Made by a program: the position numbers and the translations under genes. DNA of 64,000 bases from SZAS-79 sp964599095 (GTDB lineage: Bacteria > Pseudomonadota > Gammaproteobacteria > Burkholderiales > SG8-39), in assembly GCA_964599095.1 (NCBI GenBank), contig CAZREB010000006.1, positions 124,001 through 188,000 on the forward strand, in the 5' to 3' direction. Shown here piece after piece: positions 10,881 through 20,101 of the stretch. The notes below the pieces were generated by a model. That model made no database searches, was not told the origin of the DNA, and saw nothing but the letters and a program-made list of their open reading frames with translations. Within the stretch, counting starts at the first letter, position 1; each line of letters begins with the position of its first letter.

Positions 10881-13238
10881 ATGTGGCTCCGTTTTTTGGC
10901 GTTTCCGCTGGCCCTGCTGGCGGGCGTGACGGCGATAGGTGTGTGCGCGGTTGGCTTGATCGTCGTACTGGCCTGGCCGAACCTTCCATCCCTTGAGGTC
11001 CTGACCGACTACCAGCCCAAGATTCCCCTGCGCGTCTACACGACCGAAGGGGTCCTGATCGGCGAATTCGGCGAAGAACGGCGGGCGGTCGTCAAGATCG
11101 CCGAAGTGCCCGAAGTGCTCAAGCGAGCAATCCTCGCGGCCGAAGACGAGCGCTTCTACCAGCACGCCGGCATCGACTACCAGGGCGTACTGCGGGCGGC
11201 TGTCTCGAACCTGACCTCCGGCGGGCGCCGCCAGGGCGCCAGCACGATCACGATGCAGGTGGCGCGCAATTTCTTCCTGTCCTCGGAGAAAACGCTTACG
11301 CGGAAGCTGTACGAGGCGCTGCTTGCGTTCAAGATCGAGCACAGCCTGTCGAAAGACCAGATCCTGGAGCTTTACGTCAACCAGATCTACCTCGGCCAGC
11401 GGGCTTACGGATTTGCGGCCGCTGCGCAGATCTACTACGGGAAATCGCTCGACAAGCTGACCGCCCCGGAGGCCGCGATGCTGGCCGGCCTGCCGAAGGC
11501 GCCCTCGTCTTACAACCCGGTGGTCAACCCACAGCGGGCAAAGCAACGCCAGCAGTACGTCCTGCGGCGCATGAAGGAACTCGGGCACCTCAACGACCAG
11601 CAGTACGCCGAGGCGCTAAAAGCCCCTATCGTGGTCAAGCGCGACAGCAACGAATTCGCGATCCATGCCGAGCACGTCGCCGAAATGGTCCGCCAGGCGG
11701 TCGCCGAGCAGTATCCGGACGACGTCTATACACGGGGCTTCAGGGTGTACACGACGATCCGCAGGGCCGACCAGGAGGCCGCCTACGCCTCGCTGCGGCG
11801 CGGCCTGCTCGATTACGACCGGCGCCACGGCTACCGGGGCCCGGAGGCCTTCGTGGAACTCCCTGACGACGCGAGCGCGGACGACTATGACGATGCGCTT
11901 TCCGAACACGGCGACAACGGTGACATGCTCGCCGCGGTCGTCATCGCCGCGAGCCCGAAGGAGGTCCGCGCGGTGACCAAGGCCGGCGACAACGTCTCGA
12001 TCGCAGGCGACGGCCTGAAGTTCGTCGCCCGCTCGCTCGACGACAAGGCGCTGCCGCAGAAGCGGGTGCGGCGCGGCTCGATCATCCGGGTGCAGATGGA
12101 CGACAAGAAGGTCTGGCAGATCGTGCAGCTGCCCGAGGCCGAGTCGGCCTTCGTCTCGGTGGACCCGAACGACGGGGCCATCCGCGCGCTGGTGGGCGGC
12201 TTCGACTTCAACCGCAACAAGTTCAACCACGTGACGCAGGCCTGGCGCCAGCCGGGCTCGTCGTTCAAGCCCTTCATCTACTCGGCCTCCCTCGAGAAGG
12301 GGTTTACGCCGGCCACCGTCATCCCGGACGAGCCGATCGTGGTCGAGGCCGACGTCACCGGCAGCCAGCGGTGGGAGCCCAAGAACTACGACGGCAAGTT
12401 CGAAGGTCCGATGAAAATGCGCACCGCCCTCGCCAAGTCGAAGAACATGGTGTCGATCCGCATCCTGAAGGCGATCGGGACGAAGTACGCGCAGGATTAC
12501 GTGACGCGCTTCGGGTTCGAGGCGGAAAAACACCCGCCCTACCTGACGATGGCCCTCGGCGCGGGCTCGGTCACGCTCTGGCAGATGGCGCGTGCGTACT
12601 CGGTGTTCGCCAATACCGGCTACCTGATCCAGCCGTACTACATCCAGCGCATCGTCGACGACCGGGGCAACAGCCTGGGTACGGCCAACCCGCAGCGCGC
12701 GGGCGACGAGGCGCTGCGCGTAATCGACGCACGCAACGCCTTCATCATGGACAGCATGCTGCAGGACGTGGCGCGCTACGGGACGGCCGCGCGCGCGGCG
12801 AAACTCGGGCGCAGGGACCTTGCCGGCAAGACGGGCACGACCAACGACTTCCTCGACGCCTGGTTCTGCGGGTATTCGCCCGCGCTGGTCGGCATCGCGT
12901 GGATCGGTTTCGACCAGCCCCGTACGCTGGGACGCAACGAGACCGGCGGGGCGGTCGCGCTCCCGATCTGGATCGGCTACATGGAAAAAGCGCTGAAGGG
13001 TGTGCCCGAAGTCACGCGCACCGCGCCGGAAGGCGTCGTAAATTACAAGATCGATTCCGACGGCCCGGGCGGACACCAGGAGTTCTTCTACAAGGAGTCG
13101 CTCCCGCCCGAACGCCCACCCGATGCGGACCGTCCGCCGGTCACGCCCCCGGCCGAACCGGCGCTCAAGCCGGTGCCGTCTGTCGGCCGGCTGGAGGAAC
13201 GGGCGCCGCAGGAGAAAGCCGTCGGCTCGGCCGCCTAG
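10881..13238 (+). CDS. mrcA: Penicillin-binding protein 1A (bifunctional transglycosylase/transpeptidase)
   Basis: Class A PBP that polymerises and cross-links peptidoglycan in the periplasm. ATG at 10881 is chosen over the adjacent TTG at 10878. 785 residues: one N-terminal membrane anchor (about 5-32), then the GT51 domain with catalytic Glu88 in AAEDERFYQH and the QGASTITMQVARN motif. A PBP1A-type OB insert follows, then the transpeptidase domain with Ser460 (SSFK, 460-463), SKN (ALAKSKNMVS) and KTGT (LAGKTGTTND). The tail is proline-rich. The gene ends convergently, overlapping cyaY by 4 bp. The pilM/mrcA divergent arrangement is common in proteobacteria. Confidence 0.96.
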   Translation: MWLRFLAFPLALLAGVTAIGVCAVGLIVVLAWPNLPSLEVLTDYQPKIPLRVYTTEGVLIGEFGEERRAVVKIAEVPEVLKRAILAAEDERFYQHAGIDYQGVLRAAVSNLTSGGRRQGASTITMQVARNFFLSSEKTLTRKLYEALLAFKIEHSLSKDQILELYVNQIYLGQRAYGFAAAAQIYYGKSLDKLTAPEAAMLAGLPKAPSSYNPVVNPQRAKQRQQYVLRRMKELGHLNDQQYAEALKAPIVVKRDSNEFAIHAEHVAEMVRQAVAEQYPDDVYTRGFRVYTTIRRADQEAAYASLRRGLLDYDRRHGYRGPEAFVELPDDASADDYDDALSEHGDNGDMLAAVVIAASPKEVRAVTKAGDNVSIAGDGLKFVARSLDDKALPQKRVRRGSIIRVQMDDKKVWQIVQLPEAESAFVSVDPNDGAIRALVGGFDFNRNKFNHVTQAWRQPGSSFKPFIYSASLEKGFTPATVIPDEPIVVEADVTGSQRWEPKNYDGKFEGPMKMRTALAKSKNMVSIRILKAIGTKYAQDYVTRFGFEAEKHPPYLTMALGAGSVTLWQMARAYSVFANTGYLIQPYYIQRIVDDRGNSLGTANPQRAGDEALRVIDARNAFIMDSMLQDVARYGTAARAAKLGRRDLAGKTGTTNDFLDAWFCGYSPALVGIAWIGFDQPRTLGRNETGGAVALPIWIGYMEKALKGVPEVTRTAPEGVVNYKIDSDGPGGHQEFFYKESLPPERPPDADRPPVTPPAEPALKPVPSVGRLEERAPQEKAVGSAA

Positions 13239-13570
13239 CGCGGCGCGAGGATCACGGCGGCGCCGCCCTGCGCGCTCACCATGCGCGAGAGGGCGGCAAA
13301 CAATTCGCCGCCATCCCGCGTGTCGACCCAGCGATGGCCGTCGTACCGGAAATGGAAGCCCCCCGACTTCGCCGCCACCCAGATTTCCCGCAGCGGGCCC
13401 TGGCGGTTGACGACCATCTTGCTGCCGTCCTCGAACTCCAACTCGAGGATTCCCCCGGGCTTCGTCTGCAGGTCGACATCGAGTCCCGCGATCTCGGCAG
13501 CGGCTTCTACCGCGGCCTCTATGCCGGTCAGGGTTTCGGCAGCAAGTCGTTCAAACTCGGAGTCGGTCAT
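13235..13570 (-). CDS. cyaY: Frataxin-like iron-binding protein CyaY
   Basis: Bacterial frataxin, an acidic iron-binding regulator of IscS-driven Fe-S cluster assembly. 111 residues from ATG 13570, chosen because MTDSEFERLAAETL matches the family N-terminus; an in-frame ATG at 13597 would add 9 residues and its purine-rich upstream stretch is too close. The acidic first helix, the strand ILELEFEDGSKMVVNRQ, the family signature NRQxPLREIWxA and GGFHF are visible. The cyaY / lptM / lysA arrangement, with cyaY divergent, is typical of proteobacteria. Confidence 0.95.
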   Translation of the reverse strand: MTDSEFERLAAETLTGIEAAVEAAAEIAGLDVDLQTKPGGILELEFEDGSKMVVNRQGPLREIWVAAKSGGFHFRYDGHRWVDTRDGGELFAALSRMVSAQGGAAVILAPR

Positions 13571-13634
13571 TGCCGTGGCAAAAGGGCCAATACGCATAAT
13601 CCTTCATGCTAACATCATGATTTTACGTCCACTC

Positions 13635-13826
13635 ATGCGCTTCTTGCGTCTTTCAACCGCGGCGCTGGCCGCGACGCTGTCGATAGCGCTTCTAGCCGCC
13701 TGCGGCCAAAAGGGCGCGTTGTACCTGCGCGAGAGCCCGCCGGCCGGCACCAAGGTGCCGAAGCCGGCAACGCCCAAGCCGGTGCCGTATCCGCCGGACG
13801 CCGCTGGAACCGAAAAGCAGGACTGA
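13635..13826 (+). CDS. lptM: Small LPS-assembly lipoprotein LptM (YifL-like)
   Basis: A 63-residue lipoprotein: signal peptide with lipobox LLAAC (Cys about 22), immediately followed by GQKGALYLRE, the family hallmark (CGxKGxLYxP). The rest is proline/lysine-rich. In E. coli LptM mimics LPS to help LptD assemble in the outer membrane; that role is assumed here by family. Start codon uncertain: an in-frame ATG at 13617 would add six residues, and neither start has a clear ribosome site. It lies 10 bp upstream of lysA, so probably the same transcript. Confidence 0.88.
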   Translation: MRFLRLSTAALAATLSIALLAACGQKGALYLRESPPAGTKVPKPATPKPVPYPPDAAGTEKQD

Positions 13827-13836
13827 CCGTAACGCA

Positions 13837-15078
13837 ATGGGCTTCGAATACCGCAACGGGATCCTCCATGCCGAGGATGCCGCACTCGACGCAATCGCGC
13901 GCCGCCACGGCACGCCCTGCTACGTCTATTCGCGCGCCGCGATCGAGTCGGCCTATCGCGAGTACAGCGCTGCACTCGCCGGACGGCCTGCGCTGATCGC
14001 CTATTCGGTCAAGGCGAACTCCAATCTCGCGGTACTCGCCCTGATGAGCCGGCTGGGCGCCGGCTTCGACATCGTTTCGGGCGGCGAGCTCAAGCGGGTG
14101 ATTGCCGCCGGCGGCGACCCGGCCAAGGTGGTGTTCTCGGGCGTCGGCAAGACCGAGGACGAGATCGCGCAGGCGCTGGAAGCCGGGATCCTGAGCCTCA
14201 ACCTCGAGTCGGGCGAGGAACTCGAGCGAGTCGACTCGGTCGCCACGCGGCTGGGCAAGGTCGCGCCGGTGGCTTTCCGGGTCAATCCGGACGTCGACGC
14301 TCGCACCCATCCCTATATCTCCACCGGCCTGAAGCAGAACAAGTTCGGCGTGCCCCACGGCGAGGCGGAGAAGCTCTACCGCGACGCAGCGGCACGGCGA
14401 AGCACCCGGGTGGTCGGCATCGGGTGCCACATCGGCTCGCAGCTCACGAGTGCCGGGCCTTTCGTTGCGGCCGCCGGGCGCATGCTGGTGCTGGTGCAGC
14501 GCCTGGAAAGCGCGGGCATCGTGCTGGAACACATCGACCTCGGCGGCGGTATCGGCATCCGGTACCACGACGAAAAGCTCGAGCCTGTCGGTGCCTTCCT
14601 CGACGGCGCGCTCGGCATGCTGGCAGGCCGCAAGGAGATGCTGATCGTCGATCCGGGCCGCTCGCTCGTGGGCAACGCCGGCGCGCTCCTGACCCGCGTC
14701 GAGCTGGTGAAGCACGGCGAAGCCAAGAACTTCCTCGTCGTCGACGCCGCAATGAACGATTTGATACGCCCCGCGCTCTATGATGCGTGGCACGAAGTCC
14801 TGCCGGTGCGGAAGACCGATGCCCGCAAGGGTGTATACGATGTGGTGGGGCCGGTCTGCGAGTCGGGCGATTTCCTGGCCCATGACCGGCCGCTGGCGGC
14901 GGTGGCCGGGGACTTGCTTGCAGTGATGTCCGCCGGCGCCTATGCGATGTCGATGAGCTCGAATTACAACTCCCGCCCTCGAGCGGCCGAAGTGCTGGTC
15001 GACGGACAGACTGACTATCTGGTCAGAGAGCGTGAAACAGTCGAAGAGCTCTTTGCAAAGGAGCGTGTTTTACCGTAG
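13837..15078 (+). CDS. lysA: Diaminopimelate decarboxylase LysA
   Basis: Last step of lysine synthesis: meso-DAP to L-lysine plus CO2. 413 residues, fold-type III PLP enzyme. The PLP lysine is Lys59 in YSVKAN, the glycine-rich phosphate loop is GGGIGIRY, and Cys341 in CESGDF supplies the active-site residue from the partner subunit. The N-terminal region carries the family pattern GTPCYVYS. It follows lptM closely; the next gene, an efflux adaptor, starts 40 bp later. Confidence 0.97.
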   Translation: MGFEYRNGILHAEDAALDAIARRHGTPCYVYSRAAIESAYREYSAALAGRPALIAYSVKANSNLAVLALMSRLGAGFDIVSGGELKRVIAAGGDPAKVVFSGVGKTEDEIAQALEAGILSLNLESGEELERVDSVATRLGKVAPVAFRVNPDVDARTHPYISTGLKQNKFGVPHGEAEKLYRDAAARRSTRVVGIGCHIGSQLTSAGPFVAAAGRMLVLVQRLESAGIVLEHIDLGGGIGIRYHDEKLEPVGAFLDGALGMLAGRKEMLIVDPGRSLVGNAGALLTRVELVKHGEAKNFLVVDAAMNDLIRPALYDAWHEVLPVRKTDARKGVYDVVGPVCESGDFLAHDRPLAAVAGDLLAVMSAGAYAMSMSSNYNSRPRAAEVLVDGQTDYLVRERETVEELFAKERVLP

Positions 15079-15118
15079 GTTTTTGCTTTTCGTGCGATCC
15101 CTCACTCGCAGGAACTTG

Positions 15119-16288
15119 ATGTCGACCAAACGTTTATTCATGGGTGTTGCGCTGGTGGCCGTGCTGGCCGCGGCCGGCGCGGCCACCTATATCGTCAAGG
15201 ATACGCGCGCCAAGGAGACCCCGGGCAAGGACGCCGGCGGCAAAGGGCCCGGCAAAGGGGCCGCGGGCCCGGTGCCGGTCCTGGTGGCCGCCGCCGCCCG
15301 GCAGACCCTCCCGGTCACGGTGCAGGCGATCGGCAACGTCGAGGCCTACACCAGCGTGGCGGTCAAGGCACGCATCGATGGCCAGATCGTTTCGGTCAAC
15401 TTCCAGGAGGGCAGGGAGGTCCGCAAAGGCGACGTGCTTTTCCGCATCGATCCCCGACCATTCGAGGCGGCGCTCAGGCAGTCGGAAGCGCAGGCGCTGC
15501 GCGACATCGCGAGCCGCGACCAGGCCGCGTCCCAGGAGCGGCGCTACCAGGAGCTGCTCGACAAGAATTTCGTCTCCAAGGACGCATACGCCCAGTTTCG
15601 CACCAATGCGGCCACCGCCGAGGCGACCTCGAGGGCGAGCCAGGCCGCGCTCGAGAACGCGAAGCTCAACCTCGACTACACCGTGATCCGCGCGCCGATC
15701 GACGGCTTTGTCGGGCGCGCGCTGCTGCAGGCGGGAAACATGGTGAAGGCGAACGACACGATCTCGCTGGTCGTCATCAACCAGGTGAAGCCGGTGTACG
15801 TGAATTTCGCGATTCCGGAGCAGCAACTGCCTGTCGTGCGCGAACTCCTGCACAAGGGCCCGCTGAGCGTGGCCGTCGCGGCCCCCGGATCGGACAAGCC
15901 GCTGGCCTCCGGGCGCATCGCCTTCCTGGACAACGCGGTCGACCAGACCACCGGCACGATCAAGGTCCGTGCGGTATTCGACAACGGCAACGTCGCGCTT
16001 TGGCCGGGCCAGTTCGTCAACGTGCGCGTCAAGCTCTACGACCAGGAAGACGCGATCGTGGTGCCGTCACGCGCGCTGCAGACCGGCCCGAGCGGCCAGT
16101 TCGTCTACGTGATCAAGCCCGACATGACCGCCGAGATCCGCAAGGTCACGGTGACGCGCACCGAGGGCGACATTTCGGTGCTCGCGCCCGGCGCGGTGGC
16201 CGGGGATGAAAAGGTCGTGGTGCGCGGCGCGCTGCGGCTCGCGCCGGGCGCCAAGGTCGCCGTGCAGGCCTCGGCGGGCGAGTCTTGA
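15119..16288 (+). CDS. RND efflux periplasmic adaptor (membrane fusion protein, MdtA-like)
   Basis: Periplasmic adaptor that couples an inner-membrane RND pump to an outer-membrane channel. Start ATG 15119 has AGGA 6 nt upstream. 389 residues: N-terminal signal/anchor (about 6-24), a Gly/Lys-rich linker, a biotinyl-lipoyl half-motif (TSVAVKARIDGQIVSVNFQEG), a helical hairpin (about 125-180), the second lipoyl half (VIRAPIDGFVGRALLQAGN), then beta-barrel and membrane-proximal domains. Closest in pattern to MdtA/MexA-type adaptors of the HAE1 group. Its TGA overlaps the TTG start of the pump gene. Confidence 0.92.
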   Translation: MSTKRLFMGVALVAVLAAAGAATYIVKDTRAKETPGKDAGGKGPGKGAAGPVPVLVAAAARQTLPVTVQAIGNVEAYTSVAVKARIDGQIVSVNFQEGREVRKGDVLFRIDPRPFEAALRQSEAQALRDIASRDQAASQERRYQELLDKNFVSKDAYAQFRTNAATAEATSRASQAALENAKLNLDYTVIRAPIDGFVGRALLQAGNMVKANDTISLVVINQVKPVYVNFAIPEQQLPVVRELLHKGPLSVAVAAPGSDKPLASGRIAFLDNAVDQTTGTIKVRAVFDNGNVALWPGQFVNVRVKLYDQEDAIVVPSRALQTGPSGQFVYVIKPDMTAEIRKVTVTRTEGDISVLAPGAVAGDEKVVVRGALRLAPGAKVAVQASAGES

Positions 16289-19200
16289 ACCTCTCCGAAA
16301 TCTTCGTCCGCCGCCCGGTCATGACGATTCTCGTCATGCTGGGGCTCTTGATCTTCGGGATTGCATCGTTCCGCCTGCTGCCGGTCAGCCAGCTGCCCAG
16401 CATCGACTACCCGACGATCCAGGTCACCGCGGAACTGCCCGGCGCTGCGCCCGAGACGATGGCTTCGGCGGTGGCGACGGTGCTGGAAAAGCAATTCTCG
16501 ACCATTGCCGGCATCGACTCGATGAACTCGATCAGCGGCCAGGGCGCGACTTCGATCACGATCCAGTTCAACCTCGACCGTGACATCGATGCCGCGGCGC
16601 AGGACGTCAATTCGGCGATTGCGGCCACCGCGCGCCTGCTGCCGCCCGCGATGCCGACGCCGCCATCCTTCCGCAAGGTAAACCCGGCCGATTTCCCGGT
16701 GTTCTTCCTCGCGCTCACCTCGGATACGCTGCCGATCTCGACGGTCAACGAGTACGCCGAGACGTACCTCGCACAGCGCATCTCGACGATCTCCGGCGTG
16801 GCGCAGGTGCTGGTGTACGGCCAGCAGAAATACGCGGTGCGCGTGCAGGCCGACCCGGGCGCGCTGGCGGCGCGCGGGGTCAGCATGAACGAGGTCCAGC
16901 AGGCGGTCGCGACCTCCAACGTCAACCAGCCCACCGGCACACTCTACGGCAAGGACAGGATGTTCGCCGTGCAGGCCACCGGGCAGCTCTACAACGCGGC
17001 GGCGTTCAAGCAGATCATCGTCACTTACCGCAACGGCTCGCCGGTACGCCTGGGCGAGGTTGCGAACGTGATCGACAGCGTTCAGAGCGACAAGCTCGCC
17101 GCGTGGTTCAAGGACAAGCGCGGCATCGTGCTCGCGATCCAGCGCCAGCCCGGCACGAACACGATCGAGGTGGTCGACGCGGTCAAGCGGCTGCTGCCTA
17201 CCTTCCGCGCCGAGGTGCCCCCGTCGATCGGCATCGACGTCCTCTACGACCGCACCGTCATGATCCGCGCCTCGGTCGAGGAGGTGGAGTTCACGCTCCT
17301 GCTGGCGCTCGCGCTGGTGGTGATGGTGATCTTCGTGTTCCTCCGCAACGTCCCGGCGACCATCATCCCGAGCATTGCGCTGCCGATGTCCATCGTGGGC
17401 ACGTTCGCCTACATGTACACGTTCGGGTACAGCGTGGACAACATCTCGCTCATGGCGCTGACCCTGTGCGTCGGCTTCGTGGTCGACGACGCGATCGTGA
17501 TGCTCGAGAACATCAGCCGCCACATCGAGATGGGCAAGAGCGTGATGCAGGCCACCCTCGACGGGTCCAAGGAGATCGCGTTCACGATCCTGTCGATGAC
17601 GATCTCGCTCGCCGCGGTGTTCATCCCGGTGTTCTTCATGGGCGGCATCCTCGGGCGCCTGCTGCACGAGTTCGCGGTGGTCATCATCGTCGCCGTGCTG
17701 ATCTCGGGCTTCGTCTCGCTGTCGCTCACGCCGATGATGTGCAGCCGGATCCTCAAGCCGCACGACCCGAACCGCAGGCATGGCGCGCTTTTCATGGCCT
17801 TCGAGCGCGGGTTCGACGCGTTCCGCGACTTCTACGGATTCACGCTGCGCTGGGTCATCGCGCATCAGCGCCTTACGATGCTGGTCTTCCTGGCGGTCGT
17901 CGTCGCCACTGGCGTTCTGTTCTCCCGGGCGCCCAAGGGCTTCCTTCCCAGCGAGGATTCCGGGCAACTGTTCGTCTTCACCGAAGGCCCGCAGGACGTT
18001 TCGTTCGAAGGCATGGTGGCGCTGCAGCGGCAGGTCGCCGACATAGTGCGCAGCGACCCGAACGTCGAAGCGATCATGTCCTTCGTCGGGGCGAGCAACT
18101 TCAACCCTGCGATGAACAGCGGGCGGATCACGATCGCCCTGAAGCCCTACGCCCAGAGGAAACCCGCCGACGAGGTGGTGCGCGGCCTGCGGCCCAAGCT
18201 CGCGAAGGTGGTGGGCATGAAGGCGTTCGTCCAGAACGTGCCGACCATCCGGATCGGCTCGCTGACCAAGAGCCCGTACCAGTACGTGATACAGAGCGCG
18301 AACACCGAGCAGCTTTACCAGTGGGCACCGCGCATCGAGGAAAGGCTGCGGACCGTGAGGGGCGTCATCGACATGTCCTCCGACCTGCAGATCGCACGCC
18401 CGCAGGTCAACGTAAACATCGACCGCGAGAAGGCCGCGGCGCTCGGCGTCTCGCCGCAGCAGATCGAGAACACGCTCAACTTCGCATTCGGGGCCTCGCA
18501 GGTCTCGACGATCTACACCGCAACCAACCAGTACTGGGTCGTCCTCGAGCTCGAACCGCGCTACCAGCGCGACCCGTCGGCGCTGGGCCTGCTGTACGTG
18601 CGCTCGACCACCGGCGCGCTGGTCCCGCTCGACTCGGTCGCGCGCCTTTCGTACAGCGTCGGGCCGTTGTCGGTCACCCACCTCGGGCAGCTGCCGTCGG
18701 TGACTTTCTCGTTCGACCTGCGGCCCGGCGTCGCGCTCTCCGAGGCGATCGAGGAGATCAACAAGGCCATGGCGACCATGCAGGTTCCGGCGACGATCAA
18801 TGCCTCCTTCGGCGGGACCGCCCAGGCGTTCCAGAGCTCGCTCAAGGGCATGGGCTGGCTGCTGCTGCTGTCGGTGTTCGTGATCTACCTTGTGCTGGGC
18901 ATCCTTTACGAGAGCTTCATCCATCCGCTCACGATCCTTTCGGGCCTGCCGACGGCGGGCCTCGGCGCGCTGGTGACGCTGATGGCCTTCGGTGTGGAGC
19001 TCAACATGTACGCCTTCGTCGGCATCATCATGCTGGTGGGCATCGTCAAGAAGAACGCGATCATGATGATCGACTTCGCGATCGAAGCGAAGAAGGAAGG
19101 CAAGGACGCGCAGACCGCGATCTACGACGCCGGCATCGTGCGCTTCCGGCCTATCATGATGACCACGGCCGCCGCGCTGATGGGCAGCCTGCCGATCGCG

Positions 19201-19455
19201 ATGGGCTACGGGGCCGGCGGCGCAGCGCGCATGCCGCTCGGCCTGGCGGTCGTCGGCGGGCTGCTGCTGTCGCAGGTGCTGACGCTGTATATCACTCCGG
19301 TCGTTTACATCTACTTCGAACGGCTGCAGATGTGGTTCGATGCACGCCGCAAGCCCGAAGGGGTCCCTGCGCACGCGTCGGACCCGGATGCGACGCTGGC
19401 CATGGCGCCACGTGGCGCCGCGTTCCCGGCAGGGCCGCATGGACCGCAGAAGTAG
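16285..19455 (+). CDS. RND multidrug efflux transporter, AcrB/MdtB/MdtC family
   Basis: Trimeric inner-membrane proton-driven exporter. 1056 residues, full length, with the 12-TM duplicated architecture: TM1 at about 12-30 (VRRPVMTILVMLGLLIFGI), periplasmic porter domain, a TM2-6 block around 330-500, second porter domain, and a TM8-12 block around 855-1030. The proton-relay pair Asp401-Asp402 is in FVVDDAIVM, and VGIVKKNAIMMIDF is in the second half. TTG start with a 4-bp overlap. The sequence resembles MdtB/MdtC/MuxB. Only one pump gene is present and no TolC-like channel follows, so that partner is encoded elsewhere. Substrate unknown. Confidence 0.94.
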   Translation: MNLSEIFVRRPVMTILVMLGLLIFGIASFRLLPVSQLPSIDYPTIQVTAELPGAAPETMASAVATVLEKQFSTIAGIDSMNSISGQGATSITIQFNLDRDIDAAAQDVNSAIAATARLLPPAMPTPPSFRKVNPADFPVFFLALTSDTLPISTVNEYAETYLAQRISTISGVAQVLVYGQQKYAVRVQADPGALAARGVSMNEVQQAVATSNVNQPTGTLYGKDRMFAVQATGQLYNAAAFKQIIVTYRNGSPVRLGEVANVIDSVQSDKLAAWFKDKRGIVLAIQRQPGTNTIEVVDAVKRLLPTFRAEVPPSIGIDVLYDRTVMIRASVEEVEFTLLLALALVVMVIFVFLRNVPATIIPSIALPMSIVGTFAYMYTFGYSVDNISLMALTLCVGFVVDDAIVMLENISRHIEMGKSVMQATLDGSKEIAFTILSMTISLAAVFIPVFFMGGILGRLLHEFAVVIIVAVLISGFVSLSLTPMMCSRILKPHDPNRRHGALFMAFERGFDAFRDFYGFTLRWVIAHQRLTMLVFLAVVVATGVLFSRAPKGFLPSEDSGQLFVFTEGPQDVSFEGMVALQRQVADIVRSDPNVEAIMSFVGASNFNPAMNSGRITIALKPYAQRKPADEVVRGLRPKLAKVVGMKAFVQNVPTIRIGSLTKSPYQYVIQSANTEQLYQWAPRIEERLRTVRGVIDMSSDLQIARPQVNVNIDREKAAALGVSPQQIENTLNFAFGASQVSTIYTATNQYWVVLELEPRYQRDPSALGLLYVRSTTGALVPLDSVARLSYSVGPLSVTHLGQLPSVTFSFDLRPGVALSEAIEEINKAMATMQVPATINASFGGTAQAFQSSLKGMGWLLLLSVFVIYLVLGILYESFIHPLTILSGLPTAGLGALVTLMAFGVELNMYAFVGIIMLVGIVKKNAIMMIDFAIEAKKEGKDAQTAIYDAGIVRFRPIMMTTAAALMGSLPIAMGYGAGGAARMPLGLAVVGGLLLSQVLTLYITPVVYIYFERLQMWFDARRKPEGVPAHASDPDATLAMAPRGAAFPAGPHGPQK

Positions 19456-19464
19456 TTCGGGTCG

Positions 19465-20088
19465 TCAGGCCGCGCCGGGCGCCTGATTGCGCCGCCAGTA
19501 CAGCCGCGCCCCCAGGAGCCCGGCAAGGACCGCGGCGAAGATGGCCGGCTCGGTCAGGTCGCGCTTGACCAGCCACCAGAAGTGGATCACGCCGAATACG
19601 GCAAGCAAGTAAACCAGCCGGTGCAATCGCTGCCAGTTGCGGCCGAGCCTGCGGACCATGGCGTTCGTGGAGGTGAAGGCGAGCGGCAGGAACAGCAGGT
19701 AGGCGGCGAATCCGATCGTGACGAAGGGGCGCTTGACCACGTCCTTGAGGATTTCGACCGCGTCGAACCAGTGGTCAAACCAGATGAAGGTGATGAAGTG
19801 GGCGCATGCATAGAAGAAGGCATACAGCCCGAACATGCGCCGCAACTTCAGCAGCCAGTTGGCGCCGGAGATCCTCCGCAGCGGCGTCACCGTCAGCGTC
19901 GCCATCAGCAGGAAGAGCGTCCACCATCCCGTCGACCGCGTGATGGTTTCGATCGGGTTGGCACCAAGTGCATTCGTGAATCCGCCATAGACGAGCCGGG
20001 CGAGCGGCACCAGGCACAGCACGAACAACCCGGCCTTGATCCAGCCGGCCTGTCGCGACCCGGGCTGCCAGCGGATCGACCGCGACAT
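19465..20088 (-). CDS. msrQ: MsrQ heme-binding membrane subunit of the MsrPQ system
   Basis: Inner-membrane heme b protein (formerly YedZ) that feeds electrons from the quinone pool or a flavin reductase to periplasmic MsrP. 207 residues with six predicted membrane helices and the ferric-reductase-like heme histidines in FYACAHFITF and the WQRLHRLVYL / FGVIHFWW segments. It starts 13 bp after the msrP stop. It ends convergently 9 bp from the RND pump stop. Confidence 0.93.
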   Translation of the reverse strand: MSRSIRWQPGSRQAGWIKAGLFVLCLVPLARLVYGGFTNALGANPIETITRSTGWWTLFLLMATLTVTPLRRISGANWLLKLRRMFGLYAFFYACAHFITFIWFDHWFDAVEILKDVVKRPFVTIGFAAYLLFLPLAFTSTNAMVRRLGRNWQRLHRLVYLLAVFGVIHFWWLVKRDLTEPAIFAAVLAGLLGARLYWRRNQAPGAA

Positions 20089-20101
20089 CAGGGTGCCTTC
20101 G

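Noticed and set aside
16105..19440. An 1111-codon open frame antisense to the RND pump
   Set aside because: Composition dominated by Arg/His/Asp/Gly, no motif, and the plus strand encodes a textbook RND transporter.
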